A stretch of DNA of 64,000 bases from Istiophorus platypterus (GCA_016859345.1 CM029131.1:9003891-9067890), one strand, 5' to 3'. Counted from the stretch's first letter, positions 23,847 to 35,235 are shown. Notes: generated by a model from the sequence alone, not told the origin. Translations and numbers: made by a program.

Positions 23847-23886
<40 letters not shown>
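23786..23886. repeat. Compound (TG)n microsatellite
   Basis: Two TG tracts, 23,786-23,808 and about 23,848-23,886, are separated by GCATGCATGTGC-type alternating sequence. The whole 100 bp is largely purine-pyrimidine alternating. A further GT-rich tail runs to about 23,906. Confidence 0.93.
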
Positions 23887-23887
<1 letters not shown>

Positions 23888-25466
23888 TGGGTGTGTATGT
23901 GTGTGCACGCGGGGCATTTTGAGGACTACTCATCCGCGGAGTCAAACAGCTCGGCAACACAAATTTTTCATGGATTACCTCTGTCGCCAAAACTTATCCA
24001 CACATGAAGCGCAAAAAAAATAAAAAAATAAAAAAGAGACTGGGATCTGAATGAAAACACTAATCTCTTCCCCGTTTGATCTTGATTAAACATCTTGTCA
24101 GATTTGTATGATTATGGTAATCACAGCGACTTTTGATTTTGGCGGGGGGGGGGTGAGTCAAATCAAACAGGCTGAGCCGATTACACAGCTTTGACGTTTT
24201 TCCTTGAAGACCGAAATACATCAGAAAAAAAACCAAACAAACAAACAAAAAAAGAAAGAGAAATAAATAGGATGTTTTGCTGACGCCGTGGCGACGCAAT
24301 GACACAACACGAGTGATGCGCGACAAACTGAGTGTGCGTGGCTCCAAAATAATTAAACAAAAACAAAAAATAATAAAAACAAGCAAAAAACAAAACATAA
24401 TAACCGATTTCCAGTACAAAGCGACGGTGGCTCAAACTGAATCAAAGTGGAGGGCTAGCGGTGTTCCGCGGGTTCGGTCACCAGCGGGGGGCTAATCCGT
24501 CCGCCTCTCACTTCTCGCCTTATCCGGCTGCGAAAAAGTGACGTCGAGGATTACGACGCGAAAGCGCGCGTTTCGGTGAGGAACGCGGACTCACCACGGG
24601 GGGGGGCAATCGATGGAGAAAAGGAAAGAAGCCGGCGAGGCCGCCGCCCATATCCGGGAGAAATTAGCACGAATCGTGTTCCTCCGTGTAGTTATCAGAG
24701 TCGGGAAACAGTGGGAAACTTACTTCAAAGCCGTTTCACGCCTGCTGATTCCCACCAGCGCCGACAATTTCTGCTCCCACTATCTCTGAAACCGAAGGAA
24801 AACAAGGAATCAAACCTGACTCGGTTCGCGCCTTAAAATGCTCCACATTCCTCCCCGAGCAAGGAACTCTTAAAGGTGCAGGCCACTGAAAAGTGGTGTT
24901 TTTGTTTTTCTTTCCTCCGGTATTGGCGGCGCACAGAGGTGGGTGTCCGACCCGAGGACGCGGCGCCACGTCCCAGCCTCTCTCCTTCGGTTCTCCGTTC
25001 TCGGAACCACATGAACCGCTTGACCGTGGATAGGAACCTCCTCGGCCCTGGACACAAACGGGATCGTGGGAGAGGAGTCCTGCGGTCACCGAGCCCCCGA
25101 GTTGCCTTGCTCAGGCTCAGGCAAACCGACGGGGAACATGTTCTTACCCATTTCACCTGCCTGCCTCGAAATGCTGCATTTCTGTCAGAGTCACACATTC
25201 CTGTTGCGTCACATTACACCCCCCCGGCGCCGCCAGCCCCCCCCCCCACCGCGCTCCATCATTCGTCAGAGAAAAGACACAGCATGTGCAAGAAGAAGAA
25301 AAAATAAACAAAAAAAGAGGGAGAGATCGCGCCTGTGTTGCTCATGCATGGTTACATTCTGCCGTCACGGGACATCCGGCCACGTTCTGCAGCCGCGGGG
25401 CCCACCAGCGAGAAGCAGGCCAGCCGCCTGCTGTGGCTGCTCAGTGACCGGCAGCTGCACAGCCCC
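23887..25466. other. A-rich then CpG-rich unassigned sequence
   Basis: A-rich sequence covers 24,012-24,036 and 24,221-24,265. A G run lies at about 24,144-24,153. CpG-rich sequence covers about 24,530-25,130, with overlapping open frames on both strands. C runs lie at about 25,220-25,247. The longest frame (25,066-25,698) is carried by C-rich and 7-mer repeat sequence and is rejected as a gene. Confidence 0.45.
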
Positions 25467-25507
25467 CTCCAGCCTCCGGCCTCCAGCCTCCAGCCTCCAG
25501 CCTCCCC
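25467..25507. repeat. 7-bp tandem repeat (CCTCCAG)n
   Basis: About five to six near-perfect CCTCCAG units with one CCTCCGG variant. The repeat continues into C-rich sequence. It creates repetitive proline/leucine or glycine/glutamate frames that are not genes. Confidence 0.85.
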
Positions 25508-25711
25508 CCTGGCTGTCCCAGGGCGGAGAGGAGGCCTGCTGCGGATGGTGGTGGGGGGGTGGGAGGGGGGAGATCCTGCATGGGCCCCCCCCCTCCCTCC
25601 CTCTCCGCCGCCACAGGAACCTCCTAAGAACCCGTGGAGGCTGCCTGGAACCAACGAAGGGTGGAACCCACTCAGACACGACACGTTGGAGGAATTAGAC
25701 ATTTCAAAACT

Positions 25712-25716
<5 letters not shown>
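25508..25716. other. G/C-rich unassigned sequence
   Basis: Alternating G-rich (about 25,545-25,570) and C-rich (about 25,583-25,600) blocks. No gene is recognised. Confidence 0.5.

Positions 25717-25758
<42 letters not shown>
25717..25758. repeat. (TA)21 microsatellite
   Basis: A perfect TA tract, self-complementary and able to extrude as a cruciform. Confidence 0.95.
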
Positions 25759-25765
<7 letters not shown>

Positions 25766-26885
25766 TATAGGCCCTTCAGGGTTTATGTAGATGCCCTCAG
25801 TTTTCCGAAGGGAAGAGGTCGCGTTCTGACGACCCCTGACCTCGTCGGTCACCTACTTTATGAGCTTCACGCCGCCGTCGTTTCGACGAAGCCTTGGTTA
25901 CGTTACCGTGTCCAAAGGAGGCCGATGGGAGAACAGCAGTCTGAAACACGCGCGTTTGCTTTGATTCCCGTTAGTTGTCACCTTGGAAACCCCCGAGGTG
26001 AAGGAGCCATTACTCAGCCCAGCTTCCGGAGACGGTGGCCTACCGCGGCTATTAGCCTCAACTGGTCAAGCACTGATTGCCTCGCCTGTCCTGAGGGCGC
26101 GGCGCCGGTTTAACCGAGCCCGCACGGACCTTTACACACACACACTAGCGAAGTGCCGTCCTTCCTGTGAACCTCACAGTCTAAGTCTGGGGAAGGGGGG
26201 GGGGGCGGCCCGGAGGCCTCGGCGCCGCGCTCGCCAAGGTCGAATTTTTTGGTCCCAGGCCGGCTGAGAAAAAAAAAATAAAATAAATCAACGCGGGGAA
26301 ATGGAGTGAGGAAAGGCTTTCCGCTCCCTCAACGTCCTCCGTGGAGGTGCCCTTGAGTAAAACGCCCCCCCGCCCCGCCCCCCAGCCCAGTGGCCGACAG
26401 TGGTAGGAGGCAGTGATACAGAGCAGCGACAGTGTCACTATGTGTTCGGCGCGAAGTGTGAAGGGGAGCAGAGATGTAATGGTGGATGAGAGCTCGGTCA
26501 AAACTCCCCTGACAGGGTTTTTTCTGGGGTTTTTTTTTTAGATGAGAACTGGCGAGGGGAAGCGCTTTTTTTTCTTTTCTTCTCCGGGAGTAACGAAATG
26601 TGAAAACGAGTTCGGATGATTCGAAGAGAAACAGCAGGTTCGAGGATCATTCCAAAAACCAGCAATGTCTCGGCCGAGCCTCCTGCCTCGTGGCGTGGAC
26701 GCAGAAGGAGGCGCCGCCCCGGATTAGTTATGAAATCCGTCGGATTTACGTAGGCCATGCATTTTTTTTTTGATTTGTTTTTTTTCGCCTCTGAAAGGAA
26801 GCAGGGGCACAGGTGTGATGTGGGCGGGGTTAAAGAGTGGTAGGAGAAAAACAAATTAAATTACAGACACGTCAGACCCCTCTAC
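25759..26885. other. Unassigned CpG-rich and homopolymer-rich sequence
   Basis: A G run lies at about 26,195-26,204. C-rich sequence covers 26,366-26,386. T-rich stretches lie at 26,515-26,540, about 26,560-26,580 and 26,761-26,785. No gene is recognised. Confidence 0.45.
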
Positions 26886-27000
26886 ACCCAGTGACCACTT
26901 TATTAGGTACGTGGGTGCAGTCTCATGGAGTCCAATACAACTGTTCCACCACAAAGTCGACTTTCATGACGCCTCTAATGTTTAGGTTCTGTTGACACGT
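26886..27000 (+). repeat. Dispersed repeat fragment (ACTTTATTAGGTAC family)
   Basis: 'CAGTGACCACTTTATTAGGT' is a near match to a sequence found at the ends of many fish interspersed repeats, usually CAGTGGCCACTTTATTAGGTACACC. It is followed by 'GTCCAATACAACTGTTCCAC', which also recurs in such copies. The fragment may be the end of a decayed DNA transposon, but no transposase remnant was found. Boundaries are approximate. Confidence 0.6.
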
Positions 27001-28685
27001 CCATTAAGGTGCAAATGTTGAATCGATTAATCAATGAGCCGTCGCGTCCGTAAATCAGGCGCTGAAAACATGGGGCTGCAAAGAAGCGGCTGATCAACAG
27101 TTGGCGCAGGCGACCGATAAGCAGGCAATGACTTCCCGGGCGTCCTTGCGTCGCTTCCCCTCCGACCACGGAAAAGTTCTTGCCTCCAAATCTGCCCGGC
27201 CCCCCCTCCTCAAAAAAAAAAAAGCCCGCCGAACTCACAGTGTTGGACACGGTGCAAATCCGGAGATTAAATCTGGGATTAAATGAGTTGCTCAAGGGTA
27301 CCTGCGTGAGAGTTGCTGATGGATAAGAAAACACTTCTGCGTGACCGGATTTTTCCCGGCCAGACGGGGGTTTTATTTCATGCATGCAAAATGTGGAGGG
27401 GAAAAAAAAATGGGAATTACAGTTTACACATCAAGGATGAGAGACAATGGCCTCCCTTATCTCCCGGAGGAGAATTATTTGAATATCAATACAGGATCCC
27501 GTCTGTTCGAAATACCCGCTCTCAGCCACAATGAGACATGGAATATTTGTAAGTGACAGAAAAGGAAGTGAGAGGAAGACGGAGATGAAAGGGAGGGAAA
27601 AAAAAGGGGGGGATCAGGCATAGATACACTGACTCAGATGGATAAATAAGACAAAGGCAGGGGAAGAGAAAAACAGGCCGAGGAGGGAAAATGTGGAAAA
27701 AGAGCGACAGCGAAAGAGAGATTTGTTTTTTGACAGGCGGCGGCGGAGAGAAAGACTGAGGGAGCGTGAAGGCAGCGGCTCGTCATTAGCCCCTCCCCCC
27801 TCCCCCTGTCACTCACGGCCGACGCCGCCACATCTGCATCCGCACATCTAAATGTCTTCGAATGGGCTGAGGAGCCGTGAACCCGAGGAGACGGGCGGGA
27901 ACGTCAGTGGCGGCCTTGTGTGGGGGGGAGTGAGGTGGAGATGGTGCAAAGTCAGGCCAAGGGTGGATGAGAGGAAGGGCCCTGAAGAGTGAGGAAGAAA
28001 AGAGGAAGAAGAGGGGAGAGTCTGATCGCAGCAGATGGAAAGATTATCATCGCATAGCATGAGAGGCTGAGGAAGGCACAGGTGGACGGAGGAGGGAGAG
28101 AAGCCGGGGGGGGGGGTAACGCAGCACACCTGGGTGAAAAGAAAACAACATCTCCCCCGTCTCCCCCGTCCATGATTTCCCCGGGGAGGCAGACGGGAGT
28201 CGGGGGGGAGGGGGGGGCGCCACCGAAATCCGTCCTCTCTCTGTGGTGTCACTGCTGCCTCGTTCTCCTTTGGGGGGGGTTTCATTCTGTATGTTTCATT
28301 CAGGACTGTATTCGTGGCGAACGCGTCAGAAATCGGGCGAGGGCCTTCGCCGTCGTCTTCGGGGGCCCGGGGGCCGCTATCGTTTTGTTTCGGACCCCGC
28401 CCCCCCCGGCGTCGCGGATCAGCAGATAATGTGAGAGCAAACAAGTGTCGGCGGAGCAAGACGCGCCGAGGATAAATGGCATCCGGCGGGCGCGCACGCG
28501 TCGGCTAGCTGTGCTCTGTTTGCCGAATGATAACCTCGGCTCCCAAAACATGCAAAGCACACAACAAAGCACCGGAACTGAGACTCAGCGAGCAAATAAG
28601 CCATTTCACGCTCAGCATGAGCTACAGGTGTGGAGCTGAATACGCGCACACACCCACACATAAATCAGAAGGCTCGAAAACACAG
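27001..28685. other. Unassigned; purine-rich and CpG-rich
   Basis: Purine-rich sequence covers about 27,555-27,780. G runs lie at 28,108-28,117 and 28,201-28,217, and a C run at about 28,399-28,408. CpG-rich sequence covers 28,310-28,520. The long minus-strand frame at 27,848-28,459 is proline/serine-rich and comes from the purine-rich strand. No gene is called. Confidence 0.45.
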
Positions 28686-28860
28686 ACATTACTAATTCCA
28701 GCGTTTTAAGTGACATCTGAAACAAAATTACCATAATTTATTCCCACTCCTTGAACTATTAATAACAGACAACTAGTGCCGCATGTTGATGCTAATTCCA
28801 GGACAATTGAGATAATGGATTAATCAGAATTTGCGCAACACGTGCTGTGATTTTATGCAG
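28686..28860. promoter_or_regulatory. CNE-like block
   Basis: This sharply AT-rich, repeat-free block lies between CpG-rich neighbours. It contains ATTACTAATTCC, CATAATTTATTCCC, GAACTATTAATAAC and GATAATGGATTAATCAG, which are dense homeodomain-type cores. The abrupt change in composition on both sides is the main reason for flagging it. Conservation is inferred. Confidence 0.35.
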
Positions 28861-30170
28861 ATACGCGCACGTTTTTGTTTTGTCGGGTTTTTCGCACCAC
28901 GTACAAGCGGGGGCCGTGACTGCCGGAGAAGGCGGGCGGAGATCGGCCGCACGCCAAGGCGCAGGTGAGGGCGGCAGGGGCGGCGAGGGGGCCTGCACGC
29001 CGTGGCCCTCGCCTCCCCCTCCCCCACCAGCCAGCCACCACGCTCACCCCTTGAGGGAGGGGTCTCACTCGGCGGGGACAAAAAAAAAAAAAAAGAACAA
29101 AAAACAGCGCCTGGATGCGGCGTAAGCGTCAATCAAATGAATACTTACATTCACAACCTATAACAAAAGGCAGCTCAAAGTCACCAAGGATCCAAATGAA
29201 GAATTTTTGTGAGTCTTTCTAGGAAACTCTGACAGATACTGACATTTGTTTATGACTCTTTTTATGCCACATAATATCCGAGTTTTCTTTCCCCGCTTAA
29301 AAATTACATTTCTTTTTACATTGACTTTGTCCCCCGAGGAGTCTCCTCATGAATTTTCAAGGGCTCCTTTCACCGAGCAAATCAGCATGTGGGTGTTGAG
29401 ACAGACCTGAAAACACGTGAACCCGCAGCTTCGTGTGTGTGAGAAACGTTTCCAGAATGAATGGGAGTGAAAATCTACAGTGATACGATTCAATCCAGTG
29501 GCAAACAATGTGGGTTAAAATGCGGCAGCGAAATAATTCTGTGTCAGGTTCTTCTTCCTCATCGGCCGTTTACTGACTACGTCAGTCTCGGTTTGTCAGC
29601 GATTAGAACGGTAGCTTCCGTGCTCGAGCTGCGTAGATCAGCTTCTCCGTCGGACGCGGGACAGAAAAAACCCAAGATGTCAATCATTCAGTCTGTGTCT
29701 GCAGCGGGGGGGTCGTTTCCATAGAGCTCCGCCTGGCGTGTTGCTCCCAGCCTGGCTCAGCCATGACACGCCACTGTGGAATTTTTTTTGCTGTCTGAGT
29801 GGTCGGTTGCCAGCGCCACAGGTGGGGTGGGTGTGGGGGGTAATGTGGACGAGGGGGGGCTGTGCACAGAGCGAGCCTCTGCAGCACCGCGAGCGTCTCC
29901 AGATGGCTGTGATTTATGAACCTCTCCGAACGGCGGGACTAATGAACGCTGCGCAACATGTGTTTTGGGATGGCGGGACCGTGTCCGACCGCCGCTACGT
30001 CTTCGACCGGGTGGGGGGGGGGGTCTCGGACGCCGCATCATAAGCCCAAATGGAGGGTGAAAGCACCGTAGACGCCGGCTTGTGATCCACCTCGGGCGAG
30101 AGCGGGACCAAGGTTCACTTGGTTAGAAAAAGTCTCGCAGCCCCGAAAATGAACAGTGCTCGGCAAGTAA
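28861..30170. other. Unassigned; CpG-rich then mixed
   Basis: CpG-rich sequence covers 28,900-29,070 and ends in an A run at 29,081-29,095. Position 29,130-29,400 is AT-leaning and featureless. G-rich sequence covers 29,822-29,860 and a G run lies at about 30,010-30,020. No gene is recognised. Confidence 0.45.
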
Positions 30171-30485
30171 ACATTAGCGACACAAATTAATTAAATCTGC
30201 ACAATTAGTCACTCGATTAGATTATAATACTGGGCCAGCAAAGGGAGCACCTGGGCGTATTTCTGTTCACGTCAACCGCACACTATTGGCCATTCTGTTG
30301 TTTTATGTTCCGCCAAAAATCCCTCCTCTATGATCTGACAATCTCCAATCCCACGCTAATTATTTTTGTCAGCCACTTATGTGATTACTGAGCTATTTTT
30401 CGGCGATTACAGCTGCCATTTTTATAGGGGATCAGTGTGATCCCATTACATGGATACGTTGCTCCTAAACCCTGGCAACCGCAAC
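30171..30485. promoter_or_regulatory. Strong CNE-like block
   Basis: About 300 bp carries no simple repeats. Words include ACAAATTAATTAAATCTGC, GATTAGATTATAATACTG, CACGCTAATTATTTTTGTC, TGTGATTACTGAGC and GCGATTACAGCTGCC. TAAT and GATTA cores are dense and several E-box-type CAGCTG sites occur. Of all the blocks it has the most typical texture of a vertebrate conserved enhancer. It has not been tested by alignment. Confidence 0.42.
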
Positions 30486-31068
30486 ACCCAGCACTCTGCT
30501 CCAGGTGAGCTCCAGCAAAAAGGTTAAAACATGATAGTGCACAGCGCCTCCAAAAAAAAAAAAAATGGCAAAACTTCCGAGGAGTTAGAAAAGTCGGCGC
30601 TGTTTTTAGAAGGGCGGCGCCCGTTGTCGAGGGTTTGGGTTTTTTTGGGAAGGGTTGTGACTACGGGTTCAAATGTTTCCTTGGTCTGCAGAGGCCCAGC
30701 CATGCCCCCGACGCGAAGCTAAGCAGGACGCTTTTATGCTGTTTCTTTTTTAAAGTCAGCGATTTCACTGTCACCCAAGTGCATCCAGCGCCGCCACTGT
30801 TCACCGCCCCACATTTCAACACCATCTATTACAGGCTACACATCGTGCCAGTATCCCAGACCCGCACAGGCGCCGGGACCCTCTGCAGCGAAGATTAAAG
30901 GCACGAAACAGACGACTTGACTTTGCAAACTCTGCTTTGTCATTTCAAAGATTTTCAAAAAGCAGAATCGGGCACGAACTCTGTCTTTGTGTTTGATATT
31001 TTTCTTAAAAAATCTCTTACTTCTTGAACAGTAACATTGTATGTCCTGGCCTGATATACAGCAGGAAG
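30486..31068. other. Unassigned sequence
   Basis: An A run lies at 30,552-30,564. The rest is mixed unique sequence, and neither strand has a gene I recognise. Confidence 0.5.
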
Positions 31069-31190
31069 TCCACTTACCACCGCCTCTAAAGCGCAATAAT
31101 TAACATGTTATATATTTAGTTTGTTTAATCTGTAAAAAAAAAAAAAGACAGTGAACAACAAAGTGCAAAAACAGTTGGTTTTGAGGGTCG
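31069..31190 (-). repeat. Dispersed teleost repeat E, inverted middle segment
   Basis: Read on the minus strand, this gives the middle of a common percomorph repeat: an ACAGATTAAACAAAC-type word, then an ATAACATGTTAATTATTGCGC-type word, then GCTTTAGAGGCGGTGGTAAG. The same segment in plus orientation is in the copy at 32,455-32,650. An A run at 31,133-31,146 interrupts it. Confidence 0.6.
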
Positions 31191-31197
31191 GCTGCTT

Positions 31198-31323
31198 CTT
31201 TATGCTATGCTAAGCTAATCGCCTGCAGTGTATGGTGCCATATTTTGTTGTAGATGTGAGAGGTATTGATCTTCTCAACCAAGAAACGCAAACAAGCATA
31301 TTTCCCGAAACTATTCCTTTAAA
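31198..31323 (+). repeat. Dispersed teleost repeat E, 3' segment in plus orientation
   Basis: The order TTTATGCTATGCTAAGCTAATCGCC, then GTAGATGTGAGAGGTATTGATCTTCTC, then AAGCATATTTCCCGAAACTATTCCTTTAA follows the 3' half of the same repeat family as 31,069-31,190. It is on the opposite strand to that piece and only a few bases away. Confidence 0.7.
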
Positions 31324-31974
31324 TTAGCCGCGTCTTAATCATATGCTCCGGCTTCGCCAGCCGCATACTTTTTCCATTTTTATCTTCCTTGAGGAAGATG
31401 AATGTGTCTGTACCCTTTTCACCCAGCCTGCCGATAAATAATCTAGCTCCAGACTTTGAAATGAAAAAAAAAAAAAAAATTTTTTTTTGAGTGCTCCGGC
31501 TCCATCACCCACACAGACGTGTCTGTAGAGCTTCTTGCGGAGTCGACGTCGGTGTCAACGAGGACTAAAAACAGTCACTAGACCTTATACACAAACACGG
31601 GTATCAATCTCCGAAAAGAAAAACAAAAATCCTCCTTAGCTATTGCACATTCACACCGGCAGAGAAACCACGGACCGGTCAACCGAAGTGTTTGCAGAAA
31701 TCTGCCTTTCTCTGTGATTCATTTGGTGCCGAGTACTGTGAAAAGTATATCCTTTGAAAGCCTTATTTATTTATTTATTTTTTCCCTCTTCCTCTCAGCC
31801 CTTTGCCGGCTGATATGTCTTGGTGAATAGGAACAGGCTTTCAGAGCACAGCGGGAGCTGGGAGGCTGCCACAGATAGCTGGGCTTTTTTTAACGGCAGA
31901 CGCTCTCTCATCAACTCCTCAGGGATGTCGATCCCTTAAAAATATACGGGGGCAACCCTGACTACCACTGCATG
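31324..31974. other. Unassigned sequence
   Basis: An A15-T8 junction lies at 31,464-31,488, a simple self-complementary homopolymer pair. A TTTA repeat lies at about 31,764-31,784. No gene is recognised. Confidence 0.5.
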
Positions 31975-32140
31975 ATAGCGTTTCATATATTTAGATATCA
32001 CATATGTGCAAAATTGATTAGTTACTCGTGTCCAATTACCTAATTATTGCCTCTTAGTCTGGCCTGGAGTATATTTAATGGGACTGTTAACATGCACGGT
32101 GTGAAAAAGCCATGTCAATAATCCCGTTTGACTCAGTGAA
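31975..32140. promoter_or_regulatory. CNE-like block
   Basis: The block is AT-rich and carries ATATTTAGATATCACATATGTGC, AAAATTGATTAGTTAC, CCAATTACCTAATTATTGCC and TATATTTAATGGGAC. It shows no repeat-family resemblance. It is flagged as a possible conserved regulatory element on texture only. Confidence 0.35.
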
Positions 32141-32454
32141 AAAAAAAATAAAAATCAGCCGTTAGCCCCCACAGGTTTCAAGCTGCGCCAGTCTTTCCTG
32201 TCCAATCAAGACGAGCCGCCGTGGCGCCGGGATCGTACACACTATACTGCGGCGAAATGCCTACAGAAAAGAAAACAAAATGAGGGGGGAAATTGACATT
32301 CGTGCTAATTTAATTTTGATGCAGACTCATTGCATAACTACCCATTATTGACTTATCCGTTTTCTGTTTGTGGGGGTTTTAAGTGTGTTTGTTTTGTTAT
32401 CATTAAACGTAAGGGGAAGGACTGGTCGCCAGTCCTCCAGTGGAAACTCCAAGA
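32141..32454. other. Unassigned sequence
   Basis: A short spacer with no feature beyond an A run at 32,141-32,150. Confidence 0.5.
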
Positions 32455-32650
32455 CATAACTGGTCCCAGCCAAGAAATAGCCCCCCCCCCTCCAATAACC
32501 ACAAAGTGTAATTTTTACAAACATTGTTAAGATTTAACAAACAACTTATGGCATTTTAATTAGTGAGCTTTAGTGGCTGGTGGGTGGATTTTATTGCCAC
32601 AGGACAACAGAGCCAGATTAGCAGAGAGTGGTATCGATCTGTTCATTTAC
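32455..32650 (+). repeat. Dispersed teleost repeat E, second copy
   Basis: It contains CTGGTCCCAGCCAAGAAATAG, then TTTTAATTAGTGAGCTTTAG, then TGGTGGGTGGATTTTATTGCC, then GACAACAGAGCCAGATTAGC. It then jumps to GAGAGTGGTATCGATCTGTTC. Fuller copies carry a TATGCTAAGCTAAGC-type segment between the last two parts, so this copy appears internally deleted. A C run at 32,481-32,491 lies inside it. Confidence 0.75.
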
Positions 32651-32849
32651 TGTACAACTGGCAGAGACACAAATGTGTCCTCTGGCAGCTCCTTCAACCT
32701 AAATGACCGTATAGGGTGTCTGTCCATACCCTCTGGTAGGAGCCAAAGAGGCGTCTCCTGAATGAGCCCCCCCCCATGTGCCACAGATATACCGATAAAA
32801 ATCTTCGCTAAAAATTAATAACTAACCCCTTCACGATGTGACAATGCTA
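32651..32849. other. Unassigned short spacer
   Basis: A C run lies at about 32,767-32,774. No other feature is seen. Confidence 0.5.
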
Positions 32850-32915
32850 AGGCAGAAGGATTTTGTTTGGGCATCAAACAACTCCGTCGGGTTTAGGGAA
32901 AGATTGTGGTTCGGG
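32850..32915 (-). repeat. Dispersed teleost repeat (CCTAAACCTAACC family), minus copy
   Basis: On the minus strand it reads CCCGAACCACAATCTTTCCC, then TAAACCCGACGGAGTTGTTT, then GATGCCCAAACAAAATCC. It is the same family as 10,100-10,285. The copy is short and decayed. Confidence 0.55.
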
Positions 32916-33837
32916 TCTGTCTATCGGCAGACGCCGTCCCCGGTGGCGGCCGCCAGAGTCAGATGAAGAGAGTTCTGAGTCGAGTGGGAGGAAACAGAAC
33001 TGCAAATGAACGATTATGAGGATATTACGGCGTAAAAGAGCCCCCACGGAGGCAGCTGAGGGCAAGAGAGGGGTGGAGGGGCGGAAAGGTAACATCCGTA
33101 ACCAATGTCAATGGTTAAACTGCAATCAAAGAACGATCCTAAGTTTTCAGCAACAGTTGAAACTACATCCTCCAACACCTATAAAAAAACAGTGAGGGTC
33201 AGTGGGTTTGAGATGGATGCTGAGATGGAGGTAGAGCAGGTGTATATGAAAGGAATACAAAGAGTCCTCGAATGGAGTCCTGTGGGACACCAATGTCTAC
33301 ACTGTGCATCTTCTGCTATATCTGGAATGCAGAGCGTGTTTCATATGCTCAGGTAGATTTCCACTGATCGACTGGTAAACTAGGGTCACGTGTTTCAGCT
33401 GAGGGAAAAGTCTGAGATCTGATCTATTTACAAACCCTGCACACAAGGGGAAGTGTAATGGGAAAAAAAAAGAAAGTAAAAATCTGTCAACAGTATCAGA
33501 GACATTGAACAAAAGCCCACTATTATGATAATTCTAGTACATCAGGTCATAAAGAGGGCACTGGCATCCGTAACTGCCTTTGGATGTTGAGGAAGACAAA
33601 AAAAAACCACCTAAATTGTAAAAGCTCTGGGGCTGAAAATTGAGAGGCTGAAAGTCTGGCTCCAAGTTTGTCTACTTGGCGATGTTGTTCGGAGGAGCTA
33701 GTTGATGTAAGCGCAAGGCAACACGGAGACAAAAGGTTCGTCTGGCTCTGGCCCAATTACACACAACCGTGACAGCGGCAATTGAGAGATACCGCAAACA
33801 TGTACAAACACAGGGGGGCTCGCTGTGCACACGCACC
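32916..33837. other. Unassigned sequence
   Basis: The ATG at 33,105 opens an 83-codon frame (MSMVKLQSKNDPKFSA...) in low-CpG sequence with no recognised family. A runs lie at 33,462-33,470 and about 33,598-33,606. It may be part of an unrecognised old repeat. No gene is called. Confidence 0.4.
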
Positions 33838-33917
33838 AACACACACACACACAGACACACACACAGACACACACACACACATATATATATACACGGACAC
33901 ACACACACACACACACA
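33838..33917. repeat. Compound (AC)n/(AT)n microsatellite
   Basis: ACAC tracts interrupted by ACAG units flank an (AT)5 core at 33,881-33,890. The 80 bp is almost wholly alternating. Confidence 0.95.
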
Positions 33918-34120
33918 ACCCGAGTATACCCGCGAGGGGAAAAAGCCTGAACGGAGCCGAAGCTGACGGCATCTCTTCCACTCTCGTATACAAACAGACG
34001 CACGCAAAGAAACGGGGGGAAAAAAAAGGCTGAGACAGGTGGAACCTGAACCGCGGAGGGATGAATATTTCATAATGTTTTTACTGGCCTGTCAGGAGCA
34101 TGGGAGAAGTGCGGAGGATC

Positions 34121-34121
<1 letters not shown>

Positions 34122-34152
<31 letters not shown>

Positions 34153-34268
34153 TGCATAGACGCAGATTTAAATTGGATTCGCGTGTGCTGACGAGTTCAG
34201 TTTTGCTGTATCCGTGTGTTTAAATATGTGTGTGGCTGTGTCCGTGTGTGTGTCTGTGTGTGTGCGCG
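34122..34268. repeat. (TG)n and GT-rich compound tracts
   Basis: A TG tract of about 15 units lies at 34,122-34,151. After about 65 bp of unique sequence, a GT/GTGTCC-type tract covers about 34,222-34,266. Confidence 0.9.
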
Positions 34269-35139
34269 TCTGTCTGGGAAACGACAGGCCCCCGTTGTGA
34301 TGGGCCGTCACGGCGGCGCTCGCCGGAGAGGGCCCCGCGGCCCGCCAGTCGGGGGCCCCGGCCGTGCGCCAGGGAGCGGGAAGGTCGCGGGGCCATTCTA
34401 TCAGGGCGGCGGGGTTCGTTCAAGACGGGAGAACGCTACGGCCTCCACCCTCCACCATCTAATTTTTGAGACAGCCATTCCTTACTTTTGAAAGTTATTT
34501 GGTGGCCGGCGAGATTTTTAGAGGACGGCTGAGATTGTGTTTTTGACCCTATCACGGGAATATACGACAGGTTTGCTTCAACAATATGCGCATCATGGTG
34601 GAGTGCAGCTCAAACCCAGGTTTATTTTCTCTCATTCTACAATTGGGGCTAGGATACATGGGTAAAATCGGTTATTATAATATCATGTATCTAAATATTT
34701 GCTGATATCGTAATGAATACGGTATCATATGATAGTAAATGCATGCAAAGATCACGACACATCATTTAAATGAAAATCTAAAGTAGATTTAATTACTTTT
34801 TTGGCTTATTTGGGGCAGCAGCACAAGCGCTAAACATGCTATGGCTTTATAAAGTTGTTAAGAAGGATGTGTTAGCAAACAGCGCCATATCTGCACACCC
34901 GGCAGACACGGGGCAACGTTAGCGCTCGTGTTGTGTTTGGGGCCACCCGACCGATGTGGACGTCCAAGCGATAGCGGCGCTCACAGAGGGTTGAGGGCCA
35001 TAAAACCGAAATAATGAGCTGAAAAATGCCAAAAAAAAACCAAAATCCTCCACAGAACTGCAAGGTCAGGTGGGAACTCCTTCATGGGTTAGTGCCACCG
35101 TGTGACCCCTCACACATTACCCACCATCACTCGTTTCCT
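34269..35139. other. CpG-rich patch then AT-rich sequence
   Basis: CpG-rich sequence covers 34,290-34,440. AT-rich sequence with several TATCAT/ATGATA words covers about 34,670-34,740. No gene is recognised. Confidence 0.45.
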
Positions 35140-35235
35140 TTGTCATCACAAAAATATTGATTCATGCAGCTGCTAAATTGCTTATTTTCTTTGTGTTTGA
35201 ATCATAATTTGCCTGGATTCATTAATTTTTTCAAA
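35140..35235. promoter_or_regulatory. CNE-like block
   Basis: The block is AT-rich with words such as AAAATATTGATTCATGC, GAATCATAATTTGCC and GGATTCATTAATTTT. It has no repeat resemblance. Flagged from texture only. Confidence 0.28.

Noticed and set aside
25066..25698. 210-codon plus-strand frame
   Set aside because: Carried by CpG-rich, C-run and 7-bp repeat sequence; proline/glycine-rich; no family or splice support.
27848..28459. 203-codon minus-strand frame
   Set aside because: Proline/serine-rich translation of a purine-rich strand with G runs.
34670..34740. TATCAT-rich sequence as a repeat family copy
   Set aside because: I could not place it in a remembered family.
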